From a bacterium (GTDB taxonomy: Bacteria > Tectomicrobia > Entotheonellia > Entotheonellales > Entotheonellaceae), in assembly GCA_027294925.1 (NCBI GenBank), contig JAPULM010000655.1, positions 1-12,785 of the forward strand: a stretch of DNA of 12,785 bases. Reading direction: 5' to 3'. Every line of letters begins with the position of its first letter. Position 1 is the stretch's first letter. Made by a program: the position numbers and the translations under genes. This document shows, piece after piece, positions 6,888-12,785 of this stretch. Below the pieces are notes generated by a model. The model was given only the letters and a program-made list of their open reading frames with translations, ran no database searches and was not told the origin of the DNA.

Positions 6888-6960
6888 GCTTGTTATCAAT
6901 TGAAGGTTGTGCTGTTTTCAACCTAAATGTATCCTTTCACCTCAAAACCAGAGGCCAGAC

Positions 6961-7992
6961 TTGACCAATGTGACCGCTGTACAAACGGACCGACCGGTCA
7001 TTGGACTGACGGTAGGAGACCCGGCCGGTATTGGGCCAGAGGTTGTGCTGAAGGGGTTGCGCAATGCAGCCCTCTACGACCGGGTACGGCCGTTGGTATT
7101 TGCAGACCGGGCGGTACTGCTTCAGACCCTGGAAATGCTGGGTGAATCCCTACAACTGCACGCCGTACAGGAGCCCGGCGAAGGGCAATATCAGGTAGGC
7201 TGCGTCGATTTTGTCGACGTCGGCGTCCTGGACCGAGCCATTGCTTACGGACAGGTTTCAGCCGCAGGCGGCATAGCGGGATATACCTATCTAAATCGGG
7301 CGATTGACGCAGCGCTAGCCGGGGAAGTCTGTGCTCTAGCCACAGCGCCATTAAACAAGGAGTCGCTACAGGCGGCCAAACTGCCATATATTGATCACAC
7401 TGCAGTGTTAAAGGCGCGTGCCGCAGTCAGTGAACCGATGACGTTATTCCTGGTACGCAATCTAAAAATCTTCTTCCTCACCCGCCACATTTCGTTCCGG
7501 GAAATCCCCGACGCCATCACTAAAGAAGGGATTTTACAAGCGCTTCCCCTATGCGATCGCTACTTGCGTCAGCTCGGCGTTGAGGCGCCACGGCTGGCTG
7601 TCGCAGGCTTGAATCCGCATGGCGGCGAACAGGGTCTATTTGGCACTGAAGAAGTTGACATCATCCGCCCGGCGATTGAAGAAGCCCAGTCGCGCGGCCT
7701 CCAAGTACGTGGCCCTATACCGGCAGACTCGGTCTTCCATCAAGCGCAAGAGGGCCGTTACGATGGGGTGTTGTCCCTGTATCACGACCAGGGCCATATC
7801 GCCGCCAAAACCCTGGACTTCCACGGCACTATTAGTCTAACCATGGGGCTGCATTTTTTACGTACTTCGGTAGACCACGGCACCGCGTTCGACATTGCCG
7901 GACGAGGCATTGCAGAGGAACGCGGCATGCTGGAGGCAATCGATGCGGCTGGGCGCTATGCGGTCCCCGTACGCCAAGGGGTGGCGATTTGA
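6961..7992 (+). CDS. pdxA: PdxA-family 4-phosphate-hydroxyacid/hydroxythreonine dehydrogenase, probably PdxA2-like
   Basis: PdxA-family enzymes are NAD-dependent, metal-requiring oxidative decarboxylases acting on 4-phosphorylated hydroxy acids. PdxA acts on 4-hydroxythreonine 4-phosphate; PdxA2 acts on D-threonate or D-erythronate 4-phosphate. The 343-residue protein is of full length, with IGLTVGDPAGIGPEVVLK at the front. Three metal-binding histidines are visible: H146 (IDHTAVL), H220 (LNPHGGEQGLFG) and H275 (LYHDQGHIAAK). The C-terminal signature TSVDHGTAFDIAGRG is intact. The organism already has PdxS and PdxT 3 kb upstream, so a sugar-acid catabolic PdxA2 role is more likely than B6 synthesis; this is inference. 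TTG 6961 is chosen as start because GAGG (6951-6954) lies 6 bases before it. GTG 6970 is possible, while TTG 6907 adds unmatched residues. It converges with the hot-dog gene pair; no terminator is evident in the 100-base gap. Confidence 0.92.
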   Translation: MTNVTAVQTDRPVIGLTVGDPAGIGPEVVLKGLRNAALYDRVRPLVFADRAVLLQTLEMLGESLQLHAVQEPGEGQYQVGCVDFVDVGVLDRAIAYGQVSAAGGIAGYTYLNRAIDAALAGEVCALATAPLNKESLQAAKLPYIDHTAVLKARAAVSEPMTLFLVRNLKIFFLTRHISFREIPDAITKEGILQALPLCDRYLRQLGVEAPRLAVAGLNPHGGEQGLFGTEEVDIIRPAIEEAQSRGLQVRGPIPADSVFHQAQEGRYDGVLSLYHDQGHIAAKTLDFHGTISLTMGLHFLRTSVDHGTAFDIAGRGIAEERGMLEAIDAAGRYAVPVRQGVAI

Positions 7993-8092
7993 TGCGATGC
8001 CAACATGATCAAAATACCGAGCGCCTACAGCTTAGCGTCAAGCAAAGATACGCCATCAGGTCATAACACGGTGGCAATAACCATCTGCCGGT

Positions 8093-8530
8093 CTACTCGA
8101 CGCGCCTGGGCAATACGACCATCGCATTACCGATGACGTGTGATGCGCCGTCCTCATTCTCAATTGCCACATCACATTCGATACGCCCTTCGTCGTCAAC
8201 GATGTGCTTGTCGGTCACAATGCCTTTGAGTTCGATTGGCGTGTTGTGAGGTACTACTTGCCGAAAAACCACTTCCAATTTCTTCAGGTCTACGGTCGGC
8301 GACCACCCGGTGAGTAGCTGAGATGCCATGGCGATGTTGATGCCGCCCGGCACGATGGCGCCAGGCAGACCCTCTTTTCTGGCCGCATCATCATCCGTAA
8401 AGCGGCTTGGCCAAGGCGTAGCGCCACGTATACGCAGGAACGCGTCAACCTGTTGTCGGCTAACCGTTCGCTCTACTGGGCCGATATCATCGCCAATTTC
8501 TACATCCTCGTAGTACAGGTCAGGCTTCAT
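8093..8530 (-). CDS. MaoC-like hot-dog protein, second gene of a two-subunit dehydratase-type pair
   Basis: This 145-residue single hot-dog-fold protein belongs to the MaoC/(R)-enoyl-CoA hydratase superfamily, whose members hydrate or dehydrate acyl-thioesters. Recognisable parts are the N-terminal YYEDVEIGDDIGP, the substrate-side segment FTDDDAARKEGLPGAIVPGG followed by a helix, and the strand KKLEVVFRQVVPHNTPIEL. The catalytic Asp/His of classical MaoC proteins (GD-x-NP-x-H) is replaced by GATPWPSRF, so neither residue is at its usual place. The start overlaps the stop of the upstream minus-strand gene as ATGA (8530-8527), which means coupled translation and a likely heteromer. No substrate can be assigned from the sequence. 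Confidence 0.85.
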   Translation of the reverse strand: MKPDLYYEDVEIGDDIGPVERTVSRQQVDAFLRIRGATPWPSRFTDDDAARKEGLPGAIVPGGINIAMASQLLTGWSPTVDLKKLEVVFRQVVPHNTPIELKGIVTDKHIVDDEGRIECDVAIENEDGASHVIGNAMVVLPRRVE

Positions 8531-8994
8531 CGCTTTTGCCTCTCCCGGCGCACATAAGCGTCGCGTACTAAGATTGCTGTCTCACCCGTCTGATTGGTAA
8601 AGTCAGTCTCCCACACAGCGAACACCATCTTGCCGGAACGTCCTGTCTTGGCATAGACCTCTTTTAGCTTGGTGTTCACCTCCAGGGTGTCGCCGGGCTT
8701 TATCGGCGCCAGGTTTTCAATCGCCTGACTGGCAAACAGCGTCAGATCGCCAAACGCCAGTTTAATATCCGGCCGCGTAAAACCGGCCATGAAGATGTTA
8801 CAGAAGGTCGGCGGCGCAATCAGGTCACCGTGCTTGGACGCCTTCGCCAGCGCTTCGTCGCAGTAGAGCGGATGGGTCTCGCCAGTGGATGTCGAGAATT
8901 CCAGGATCATCTCTCGAGTAACAGGGAAGGAGCCGATCAAGTGCTTTTTGCCAAGCAGACTGCGGTCGTATTCAATGTCTTCTTCAGCTGTCAT
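8527..8994 (-). CDS. MaoC N-terminal/FAS1-type dehydratase-like hot-dog protein, first gene of the pair
   Basis: This 155-residue protein has the layout of the N-terminal hot-dog half of two-domain MaoC or FAS1-type dehydratases. It starts with LLGKKHLIGSFPVTREMILEF, then TGETHPLYCDEALA, and carries the conserved LIAPPTFCNIF turn and the strand ASQAIENLAPIKPGDTLEV. In well-studied split dehydratases such as mycobacterial HadAB or ChsH1/ChsH2, one such half pairs with a catalytic hot-dog subunit, and the next gene fits that position. The GD-x-NP-x-H motif here reads GETHPLY, with Glu for Asp and Tyr for His. The ATG at 8994 is preceded on its strand by AGAGGAC about 10 bases away. The pair is probably transcribed from within 8995-9290. 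Substrate is unknown. Confidence 0.85.
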   Translation of the reverse strand: MTAEEDIEYDRSLLGKKHLIGSFPVTREMILEFSTSTGETHPLYCDEALAKASKHGDLIAPPTFCNIFMAGFTRPDIKLAFGDLTLFASQAIENLAPIKPGDTLEVNTKLKEVYAKTGRSGKMVFAVWETDFTNQTGETAILVRDAYVRRERQKR

Positions 8995-9044
8995 AAGTAC
9001 TGTTGTCCTCTTTTATTTCCCGCTCTTCAATGCATCAACGGCAT

Positions 9045-9194
9045 TCATAGCCGATCCGTTACACGTGGGACATCGGTTTCGACGCCCTTCAACAAGCCGC
9101 GAGCTTGACTAGATGACGGATGTTGACGCATATATTCTACCGCGGCACGATGACTGGCCAGTAAACCTGGCACACGTTGCGGATCGGTGCGACC
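9045..9194 (-). pseudogene. Possible C-terminal relic of a transporter substrate-binding protein
   Basis: A minus-strand frame of 49 sense codons lies between in-frame stops at 9197-9195 and 9047-9045. It contains DPQRVPGLLASHRAAVEYMR followed by QHPSSSQARGLLKGVE, with alternating charged and hydrophobic residues that look protein-like. The pattern recalls the late helix of NMT1/taurine-type substrate-binding proteins, where a residue run such as 'DP..V...L.A...A..Y...HP' is common. There is no start codon, and the upstream end falls within a hairpin cluster. This is a weak resemblance, reported with low confidence. Confidence 0.2.
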
Positions 9195-9233
9195 CTACCG
9201 CACCGCCGGGTCATGGTGGGGCGCAGCCCCACC
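9185..9233. repeat. Cluster of two GC-rich hairpins, REP-like
   Basis: Hairpin one pairs CGGTGCG (9185-9191) with CGCACCG (9199-9205) around a 7-base loop. Hairpin two pairs GGTGGGGC (9215-9222) with GCCCCACC (9226-9233) around GCA. ACCCTAC occurs in the loop of the first (9192-9198) and at the edge of the second (9231-9237). The cluster lies about 60 bases beyond the DUF1028 stop and could halt transcription or protect mRNA. The GTAGGGTGGGGC-type sequence on the minus strand recalls dispersed REP-like palindromes of many genomes. Confidence 0.55.
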
Positions 9234-9292
9234 CTACTCAAGCAGGTCGTCTAAATTTCCAAAAACAAACCTGAATATCTATAATAATCCTT

Positions 9293-10024
9293 TTACAACT
9301 CAATACCACGTTGCCGCGCCCAATCGTACACCCGGCCAATCGTCGGATCGTCCGGCCGCTGTCTATAGTAGGGCATCAGGGGTAGCATCTTGTTAAAAAT
9401 CCGCCACAGTTCCTGCATCGGCTCGGTATGGTCATCCACCCGGAGGTTGATAATACTATAGCCTTCGTTTTCGTACACCAAAATGGCGGCAGAGCGTTGG
9501 CCGTCCGGCTGTCCGCCTGCAGTGGTGCCGGCATCGATTGCTTTCATCAGACGTACTTCAAGATCATCATGTTCCGACTCCGTCATCGCCTTGGCCATCG
9601 ACGTGCCGACCGTCTCACTAGCCAGGGCATTGCCCATAACAATCCAGCCGTCACCGGTAAACTCACCGGCCCATGCATTGTTCATGCTTCCCGTCCGCAC
9701 CGCAGTATGTCCCCAACGATCAATGATGCCCAACTGGCGCCGTTCGATGAACGGATCACTGGTTTCGAGTTCCGCCATCACCTTGTGGGCCGGATAGCCC
9801 AACTCGAGCAATTGAATGGCCAACGGGCCGAGACGGGGATCGGTGGAGGCCTGGGTGGCGACAGCGCCAAGATTCGTCTTGACATAAGGCACCCGGCTGC
9901 CAACACCGACTTCGCCCGTGCTGACCGAAATGCCCAACCGCCCGCTGCGTGGGCAGCGGGCGATGGCCGTAAAGGTATGCGTCTCGACGCCCATGATAAA
10001 CTGGAAATTTTTCAACGGATTCAT
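9293..10024 (-). CDS. DUF1028 domain protein (Ntn-hydrolase-like fold)
   Basis: This 243-residue protein matches the DUF1028 family, whose biochemical role is not established. The pattern is visible from the start: THTFTAIARCPRSGRLGISV, then VPYVKTNLGAVATQASTDPR with LGPLAIQLLELGYPA, then RRQLGIIDRWG, and GDGWIVMGNALAS. The C-terminal ~60 residues (SAAILVYENEGYSIINLRVD onward) end with an Arg/Tyr-rich tail. The ATG at 10024 is chosen over the longer frame (to 10201) because GGGAGGA sits 4 bases upstream and the family begins just after it. The extra upstream codons would overlap the VOC gene. It follows that gene by 70 bases on the same strand, so the two are probably one transcript. No signal peptide or membrane segment is seen. 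Confidence 0.88.
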   Translation of the reverse strand: MNPLKNFQFIMGVETHTFTAIARCPRSGRLGISVSTGEVGVGSRVPYVKTNLGAVATQASTDPRLGPLAIQLLELGYPAHKVMAELETSDPFIERRQLGIIDRWGHTAVRTGSMNNAWAGEFTGDGWIVMGNALASETVGTSMAKAMTESEHDDLEVRLMKAIDAGTTAGGQPDGQRSAAILVYENEGYSIINLRVDDHTEPMQELWRIFNKMLPLMPYYRQRPDDPTIGRVYDWARQRGIEL

Positions 10025-10094
10025 GCGTCCTCCCTTGCGGACGAGTACTGAATTGTCAAGGTCTAAGACCGTCTGGCCCTCATTCCCGCTGTCT

Positions 10095-10475
10095 CTACCG
10101 GTAAGCCGATGATAGACACTCGAAGATCTCGACCGTATACCCATCCGGGTCCTCAATAAAGATATAGCGACCCAGGTCGCGTGTAGCGGGGCCAGAGACA
10201 ATGGGCGTCGCCTTGGCCTCGATCGTCGTCAGCGCGACGTCAAACTGTGCCGGCTCGACGATGAACCCGAAGTGCACCATTCCCTTGCCAGGTGTTGCCT
10301 TGGCTTCTGACCGGTTGAGGGCGATCATGTCGGTCGAGCCAATGGTTTTGAGAAAAGTCATGCTGTCCGTTCGGCGAGTCACTTCCATATTGAACAGGTC
10401 GGTATAAAACGTCGCCGCCTGTTGCAAATCGTTAACCTGTAGGGCGATGTGGTTTAGACCATTGGTGTTGATCAT
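10095..10475 (-). CDS. VOC-family (glyoxalase/dioxygenase fold) metalloprotein
   Basis: This 126-residue single-domain member of the vicinal oxygen chelate superfamily has two beta-alpha-beta-beta-beta modules. Module one runs NHIALQVNDLQQAATFYTDL; module two runs VHFGFIVEP to YIFIEDPDGYTVEIFE. Likely metal ligands are H9, H68 and E116, the usual set. Such proteins include glyoxalase I, ring-cleavage dioxygenases, epimerases and antibiotic-binding proteins, and the sequence alone does not choose among them. ATG 10475 is preferred because AGGGGA lies about 6 bases upstream and the fold begins at once; the frame further upstream to 10598 is unmatched. It is the first gene of a two-gene minus-strand unit with the DUF1028 gene. 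Confidence 0.85.
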   Translation of the reverse strand: MINTNGLNHIALQVNDLQQAATFYTDLFNMEVTRRTDSMTFLKTIGSTDMIALNRSEAKATPGKGMVHFGFIVEPAQFDVALTTIEAKATPIVSGPATRDLGRYIFIEDPDGYTVEIFECLSSAYR

Positions 10476-10729
10476 GCTTATCCCCTTTGGCTCGGGTTCG
10501 TCCCGCCCGGGTGGGCGGAAAACTAGTGACCATCTGACTGGCATTGACACCGGGAAGACGACTCTCTTATCATAGCAAAACCCACAGTAACACTCCATCT
10601 ACCAATGCCCTGCCGGTATAAAACAGGCTCGGATTGCGAACCATTCCCCCACACAACCTGCTGTATGAATGGCTTGACATGTGTTAAGCTAGAGGAGCCA
10701 CCCACCCTGGGATCGGAGGGAAATGTATC
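10476..10729. other. Divergent intergenic region between VOC gene and Uma2 gene
   Basis: The region must hold the promoters of both neighbours. The only clear structure is a near-palindrome over a TTGACA box at 10673-10688, listed separately. No small gene or RNA was recognised. Confidence 0.5.
10673..10688 (+). promoter_or_regulatory. Near-palindrome over a consensus -35 box upstream of the Uma2 gene
   Basis: CTTGACATGTGTTAAG is symmetric about its centre except for one mismatched pair, and it contains TTGACA (10674-10679). No good -10 box sits 16-18 bases downstream, so the promoter reading is weak. It starts 57 bases before the Uma2 start codon. Confidence 0.25.
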
Positions 10730-11308
10730 ATGCAAACCCTTACGGCGCCACGCGCTCATGTCTGGACACGGCGTATTTACGCGCAACTGATTGCCCTCGG
10801 AATTTTCGACGCTCAGCACGTCGAACTGATTGAAGGACATATCTTGGATATGACACCGATGGGTAGCTTGCACGCAACAGCCGTGGCGCTTACCGCCAAC
10901 GTACTTGAACAGGCTTTCGGTACGGGCTATTTCGTGCGCTGGCAGATGCCCTTTGGCATTGGTGAACTTTCTGAGCCCGAACCGGATGTAGCCGTGGTAC
11001 AAGGCAACATCCGCGACTATGTCAATGCCCATCCAACTACAGCAGCGCTCATCGTCGAAATTTCAGATACATCACTAGATTTCGATCGGACGGAGAAAGC
11101 CAGTCTCTACGCAACAGCAGGGGTCGCCGACTACTGGATTGTCAATCTGATTGCTCGGCATGTAGAAATACTGCGCGATCCGGTCTCTGATCAAGACACA
11201 CCCTATGGGTTTAGCTATCGCCTCAGAGACACCAAACGCATTGACGAGGACGTCTCACCGCTGGCGCTTCTACACCTATCGATTAACGTCGTTGATCTCA
11301 TGCCCTGA
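10730..11308 (+). CDS. Uma2 family protein (DUF820, PD-(D/E)XK nuclease-like fold)
   Basis: This 192-residue protein is of normal length for Uma2/DUF820. These proteins carry a restriction-endonuclease-like fold and occur in many copies in cyanobacteria, Chloroflexi and some uncultured lineages; their role is not established. The core motif is clear: VELIEGHILDMTPMGSLHA near the front, EPEPDVAVV with the metal-binding Asp (~residue 87), LIVEISDTSLDFDRTEKASL with the E...K pair, and YATAGVADYWIVNL. The catalytic set therefore looks intact. The Shine-Dalgarno GGAGGG (10715-10720) lies 9 bases before the ATG. hyuA starts 52 bases downstream on the same strand, so read-through is possible, though a functional link is not implied. 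No partner antitoxin-like gene is present beside it. Confidence 0.9.
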   Translation: MQTLTAPRAHVWTRRIYAQLIALGIFDAQHVELIEGHILDMTPMGSLHATAVALTANVLEQAFGTGYFVRWQMPFGIGELSEPEPDVAVVQGNIRDYVNAHPTTAALIVEISDTSLDFDRTEKASLYATAGVADYWIVNLIARHVEILRDPVSDQDTPYGFSYRLRDTKRIDEDVSPLALLHLSINVVDLMP

Positions 11309-11360
11309 GAGCAAAAAGATAAACGTCTCATATAAAGCGTGTACGCAGTGAGGACAAGGT

Positions 11361-12785
11361 ATGCCAAGTTTACGTATTGGGGTTGACGTCGGCGGCACCT
11401 TTACCGATCTCTGTCTGTTTGACGAACAAACGACTGCTATTGCCGTCGTCAAAGTCCCCTCGACCCCTGACGATCCCTCACAGGGCATACTGACTGGCTT
11501 ACAGGCTATTTTAGCCCAGCAAAACGCGCAACCGGCTGATGTGTCCTACTTCGCGCACGGCACAACGGTAGGCACCAACACGTTGATTCAGCACAATGGC
11601 GCCCGCACCGGTTTGCTGACCACAGACGGTTTTCGCGATCTGTTGGAAATCGGACGTCAAGTTCGGCCTGACCTCTACGATCTCCAGGTGGATCGACCTG
11701 AGCCTTTGGTTCCGCGTGATCTGCGTCTTGAAGTGCACGAACGGGTTTATAGCGACGGCTCTATTATGACCCCGCTTGACAAAGAAAGTACCTTGGCCGC
11801 TATCAAACAGCTGAAAGCCGCCCAGGTGACGTCGGTCGCCATTTGTTTTTTGTTCGCCTATCTGGCGCCGGCTCATGAAGCTCAGGTAGAAGAATGGGTT
11901 AAGCAACTGTTGCCACAGGCGTACGTCTCCGTTTCACACCAAGTTCTACCCGAGTTTCGGGAATATGAGCGGCTCAGCACCACCGTGGTCAATGCCTACC
12001 TCGGCCCGGTCATGAGCCGTTATATGGCGCAACTTGATCAGCGCCTCAGACATCTCGGCATCGTAGTCGCACCCTATATCACCCAATCCAATGGCGGTAT
12101 CATCTCCCTCGACGCTGCCCAGCAGCAGCCCGTCCGCACCGTGTTATCGGGTCCGAGTACTGGGGTCATTGGAGCCGGCTATATCGGCGTCCAAATTGGC
12201 TATCCCGATGTCATCACGTTTGATATGGGGGGCACCAGCACGGACGTATCCCTGCTGCAAGGCGGCCTCCCCCGCTTGCGTAGCGAACGTGATATCGAGG
12301 GCTATCCGGTTAAAACGCCAATGATTGATGTCCACACGGTTGGTGCCGGTGGCGGCAGTATTGCCTGGATCGATCGAGGCGGGTTACTCAAGGTCGGGCC
12401 GCAAAGTGCCGGGGCTAATCCCGGCCCGGCCTGCTATAGGCAAGGCGGCACTGCAGTGACGGTCACCGATGCGAATGTGGCCTTAGGCCTTCTAAATCCA
12501 ACCAGTCTGCTAGGCGGCGACATGCCGATCGATGCCAAAGCGTCCCATGCGGCACTACGCCCCCTGGCCGATACGCTTGGCATGCAACCGCTTGAGGTGG
12601 CACGTGGCATTCTAGCCGTCGTGGTGTCCAAGATGATTCGCGCCATCCGGTTAATCTCCGTACAAAAAGGCTATGACCCGCGTGATTTTGCCCTGATGGC
12701 GTTCGGTGGCGCCGGTCCGTTGCATGCCGCCTGGATGGCGCGCGAATTCAGCATTCGGCATATTCTCATCCCGCAGCGCCCTGGC
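11361..12785 (+). CDS. hyuA: N-methylhydantoinase A / 5-oxoprolinase subunit (HyuA family), 3' end beyond window
   Basis: An uninterrupted frame of 475 codons runs off the right edge; full members are about 680-700 residues. HyuA-type proteins are ATP-dependent cyclic-amide hydrolases or the A subunit of related enzymes such as acetone carboxylase, and commonly work with a HyuB subunit. Actin/ASKHA-type nucleotide-binding motifs are present: GVDVGGTFTD (7-16), AHGTTVGTN (65-73) and FDMGGTSTDVSLL (287-299). The family-typical VLSGPSTGVIGAG (261-273), VGAGGGSIAW (327-336), GPQSAGANPGPACY (346-359) and VTDANVALGLL also appear. The ATG is preceded by GAGGAC about 7 bases upstream. A hyuB gene would be expected just past the window. 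The substrate cannot be read from this part. Confidence 0.93.
   Translation, partial: MPSLRIGVDVGGTFTDLCLFDEQTTAIAVVKVPSTPDDPSQGILTGLQAILAQQNAQPADVSYFAHGTTVGTNTLIQHNGARTGLLTTDGFRDLLEIGRQVRPDLYDLQVDRPEPLVPRDLRLEVHERVYSDGSIMTPLDKESTLAAIKQLKAAQVTSVAICFLFAYLAPAHEAQVEEWVKQLLPQAYVSVSHQVLPEFREYERLSTTVVNAYLGPVMSRYMAQLDQRLRHLGIVVAPYITQSNGGIISLDAAQQQPVRTVLSGPSTGVIGAGYIGVQIGYPDVITFDMGGTSTDVSLLQGGLPRLRSERDIEGYPVKTPMIDVHTVGAGGGSIAWIDRGGLLKVGPQSAGANPGPACYRQGGTAVTVTDANVALGLLNPTSLLGGDMPIDAKASHAALRPLADTLGMQPLEVARGILAVVVSKMIRAIRLISVQKGYDPRDFALMAFGGAGPLHAAWMAREFSIRHILIPQRPG

Larger units (their letters stand above)
6464..6960. other. Gene-poor region with palindromes and repeats between hicB relic and pdxA homologue
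   Basis: No protein I recognise is encoded here on either strand. A plus frame (6535-6804) and a minus frame (6857-6633) are open, but both look random and overlap each other. Structure present: a 17-base palindrome over a TTGACA box (6536-6552), a 13-base palindrome CTGTGTCACACAG (6603-6615), an alternating CATGCATGCATG run near 6753-6764 and a 9-base tandem repeat (6868-6887). GAGG at 6951-6954 is the likely ribosome site for the downstream gene. Confidence 0.6.
8995..9292. other. Intergenic region between DUF1028 gene and hot-dog gene pair
   Basis: No intact gene is seen. The half nearest the hot-dog pair (9045-9194) holds the possible minus-strand relic. A hairpin cluster (9185-9233) follows, then an AT-rich stretch (9250-9292) next to the DUF1028 stop codon. 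The hot-dog pair's promoter should be here on the minus strand, but I could not identify convincing -35 and -10 boxes. Confidence 0.5.

Noticed and set aside
6998..7387. 129-residue minus-strand frame
   Set aside because: Antisense shadow of the PdxA-family gene, with Pro/Arg-rich random composition.
7993..8092. Possible bidirectional terminator between convergent genes
   Set aside because: No stem of useful length followed by a T-run could be found on either strand.
9428..10051. 207-residue plus-strand frame
   Set aside because: It lies antisense to the DUF1028 gene, has no family pattern, and is explained by codon bias of the real gene.
10523..11032. 169-residue minus-strand frame across the Uma2 start
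   Set aside because: It overlaps the Uma2 gene and the intergenic region and shows no family pattern.
11511..11906. 131-residue minus-strand frame inside hyuA
   Set aside because: Antisense to a well-conserved HyuA segment, with no recognisable domain.

Overview
The window is bacterial, gene-dense and moderately GC-rich by eye, and it carries metabolic genes on both strands. The gene mix is: PdxS/PdxT vitamin B6 synthesis, a mycothione-reductase-like flavoprotein, a PdxA-family dehydrogenase, paired MaoC-type hot-dog proteins, DUF1028, a Uma2 nuclease-fold protein and HyuA. It suggests a large-genome environmental or host-associated bacterium with wide catabolic capacity. An uncultured sponge-symbiont-like lineage such as Tectomicrobia/Entotheonella is one guess, with low confidence. 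No rRNA, tRNA or CRISPR array was recognised.

Layout. Positions 1-774 (minus) hold the N-terminal 258 codons of an RNase II/R-family exoribonuclease that runs off the left edge. Divergent from it, on the plus strand, is a B6 block: a MocR/PdxR-type regulator (1071-2522), pdxS (2556-3437) and pdxT (3441-4025). Eleven bases after pdxT begins the relic of a D-2-hydroxyacid dehydrogenase, with its 5' end missing and an internal in-frame deletion (about 4037-4522). A full-length mycothione-reductase-like flavoprotein follows (4642-6021). Next is a decayed hicAB toxin-antitoxin pair (6088-6463) in which hicB has lost its middle in frame. A gene-poor stretch (6464-6960) contains a palindrome lying over a consensus -35 box. 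A PdxA-family dehydrogenase follows (6961-7992).

The minus strand then carries two operon-like pairs. One is two ATGA-overlapping MaoC-like hot-dog proteins (8994-8093). The other is a VOC protein followed by DUF1028 (10475-9293). A hairpin cluster and a possible gene relic lie between the pairs. On the plus strand the window ends with a Uma2 protein (10730-11308) and the first 475 codons of an N-methylhydantoinase A/5-oxoprolinase subunit (11361 to the right edge).

How the genes fit together. PdxS and PdxT form PLP synthase, and the adjacent PLP-binding MocR protein is the natural candidate for its regulator. The PdxA homologue is probably not needed for B6 synthesis in a PdxST organism and may be a catabolic PdxA2. 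The rest looks like a patchwork of small catabolic and redox units.

No clearly new multi-gene system was found. The most informative observations are two gene relics with the same kind of in-frame internal deletion, the mycothione-reductase-like enzyme with an acidic residue at its likely cofactor-selecting position, and a hot-dog pair lacking the usual Asp/His motif in both subunits.
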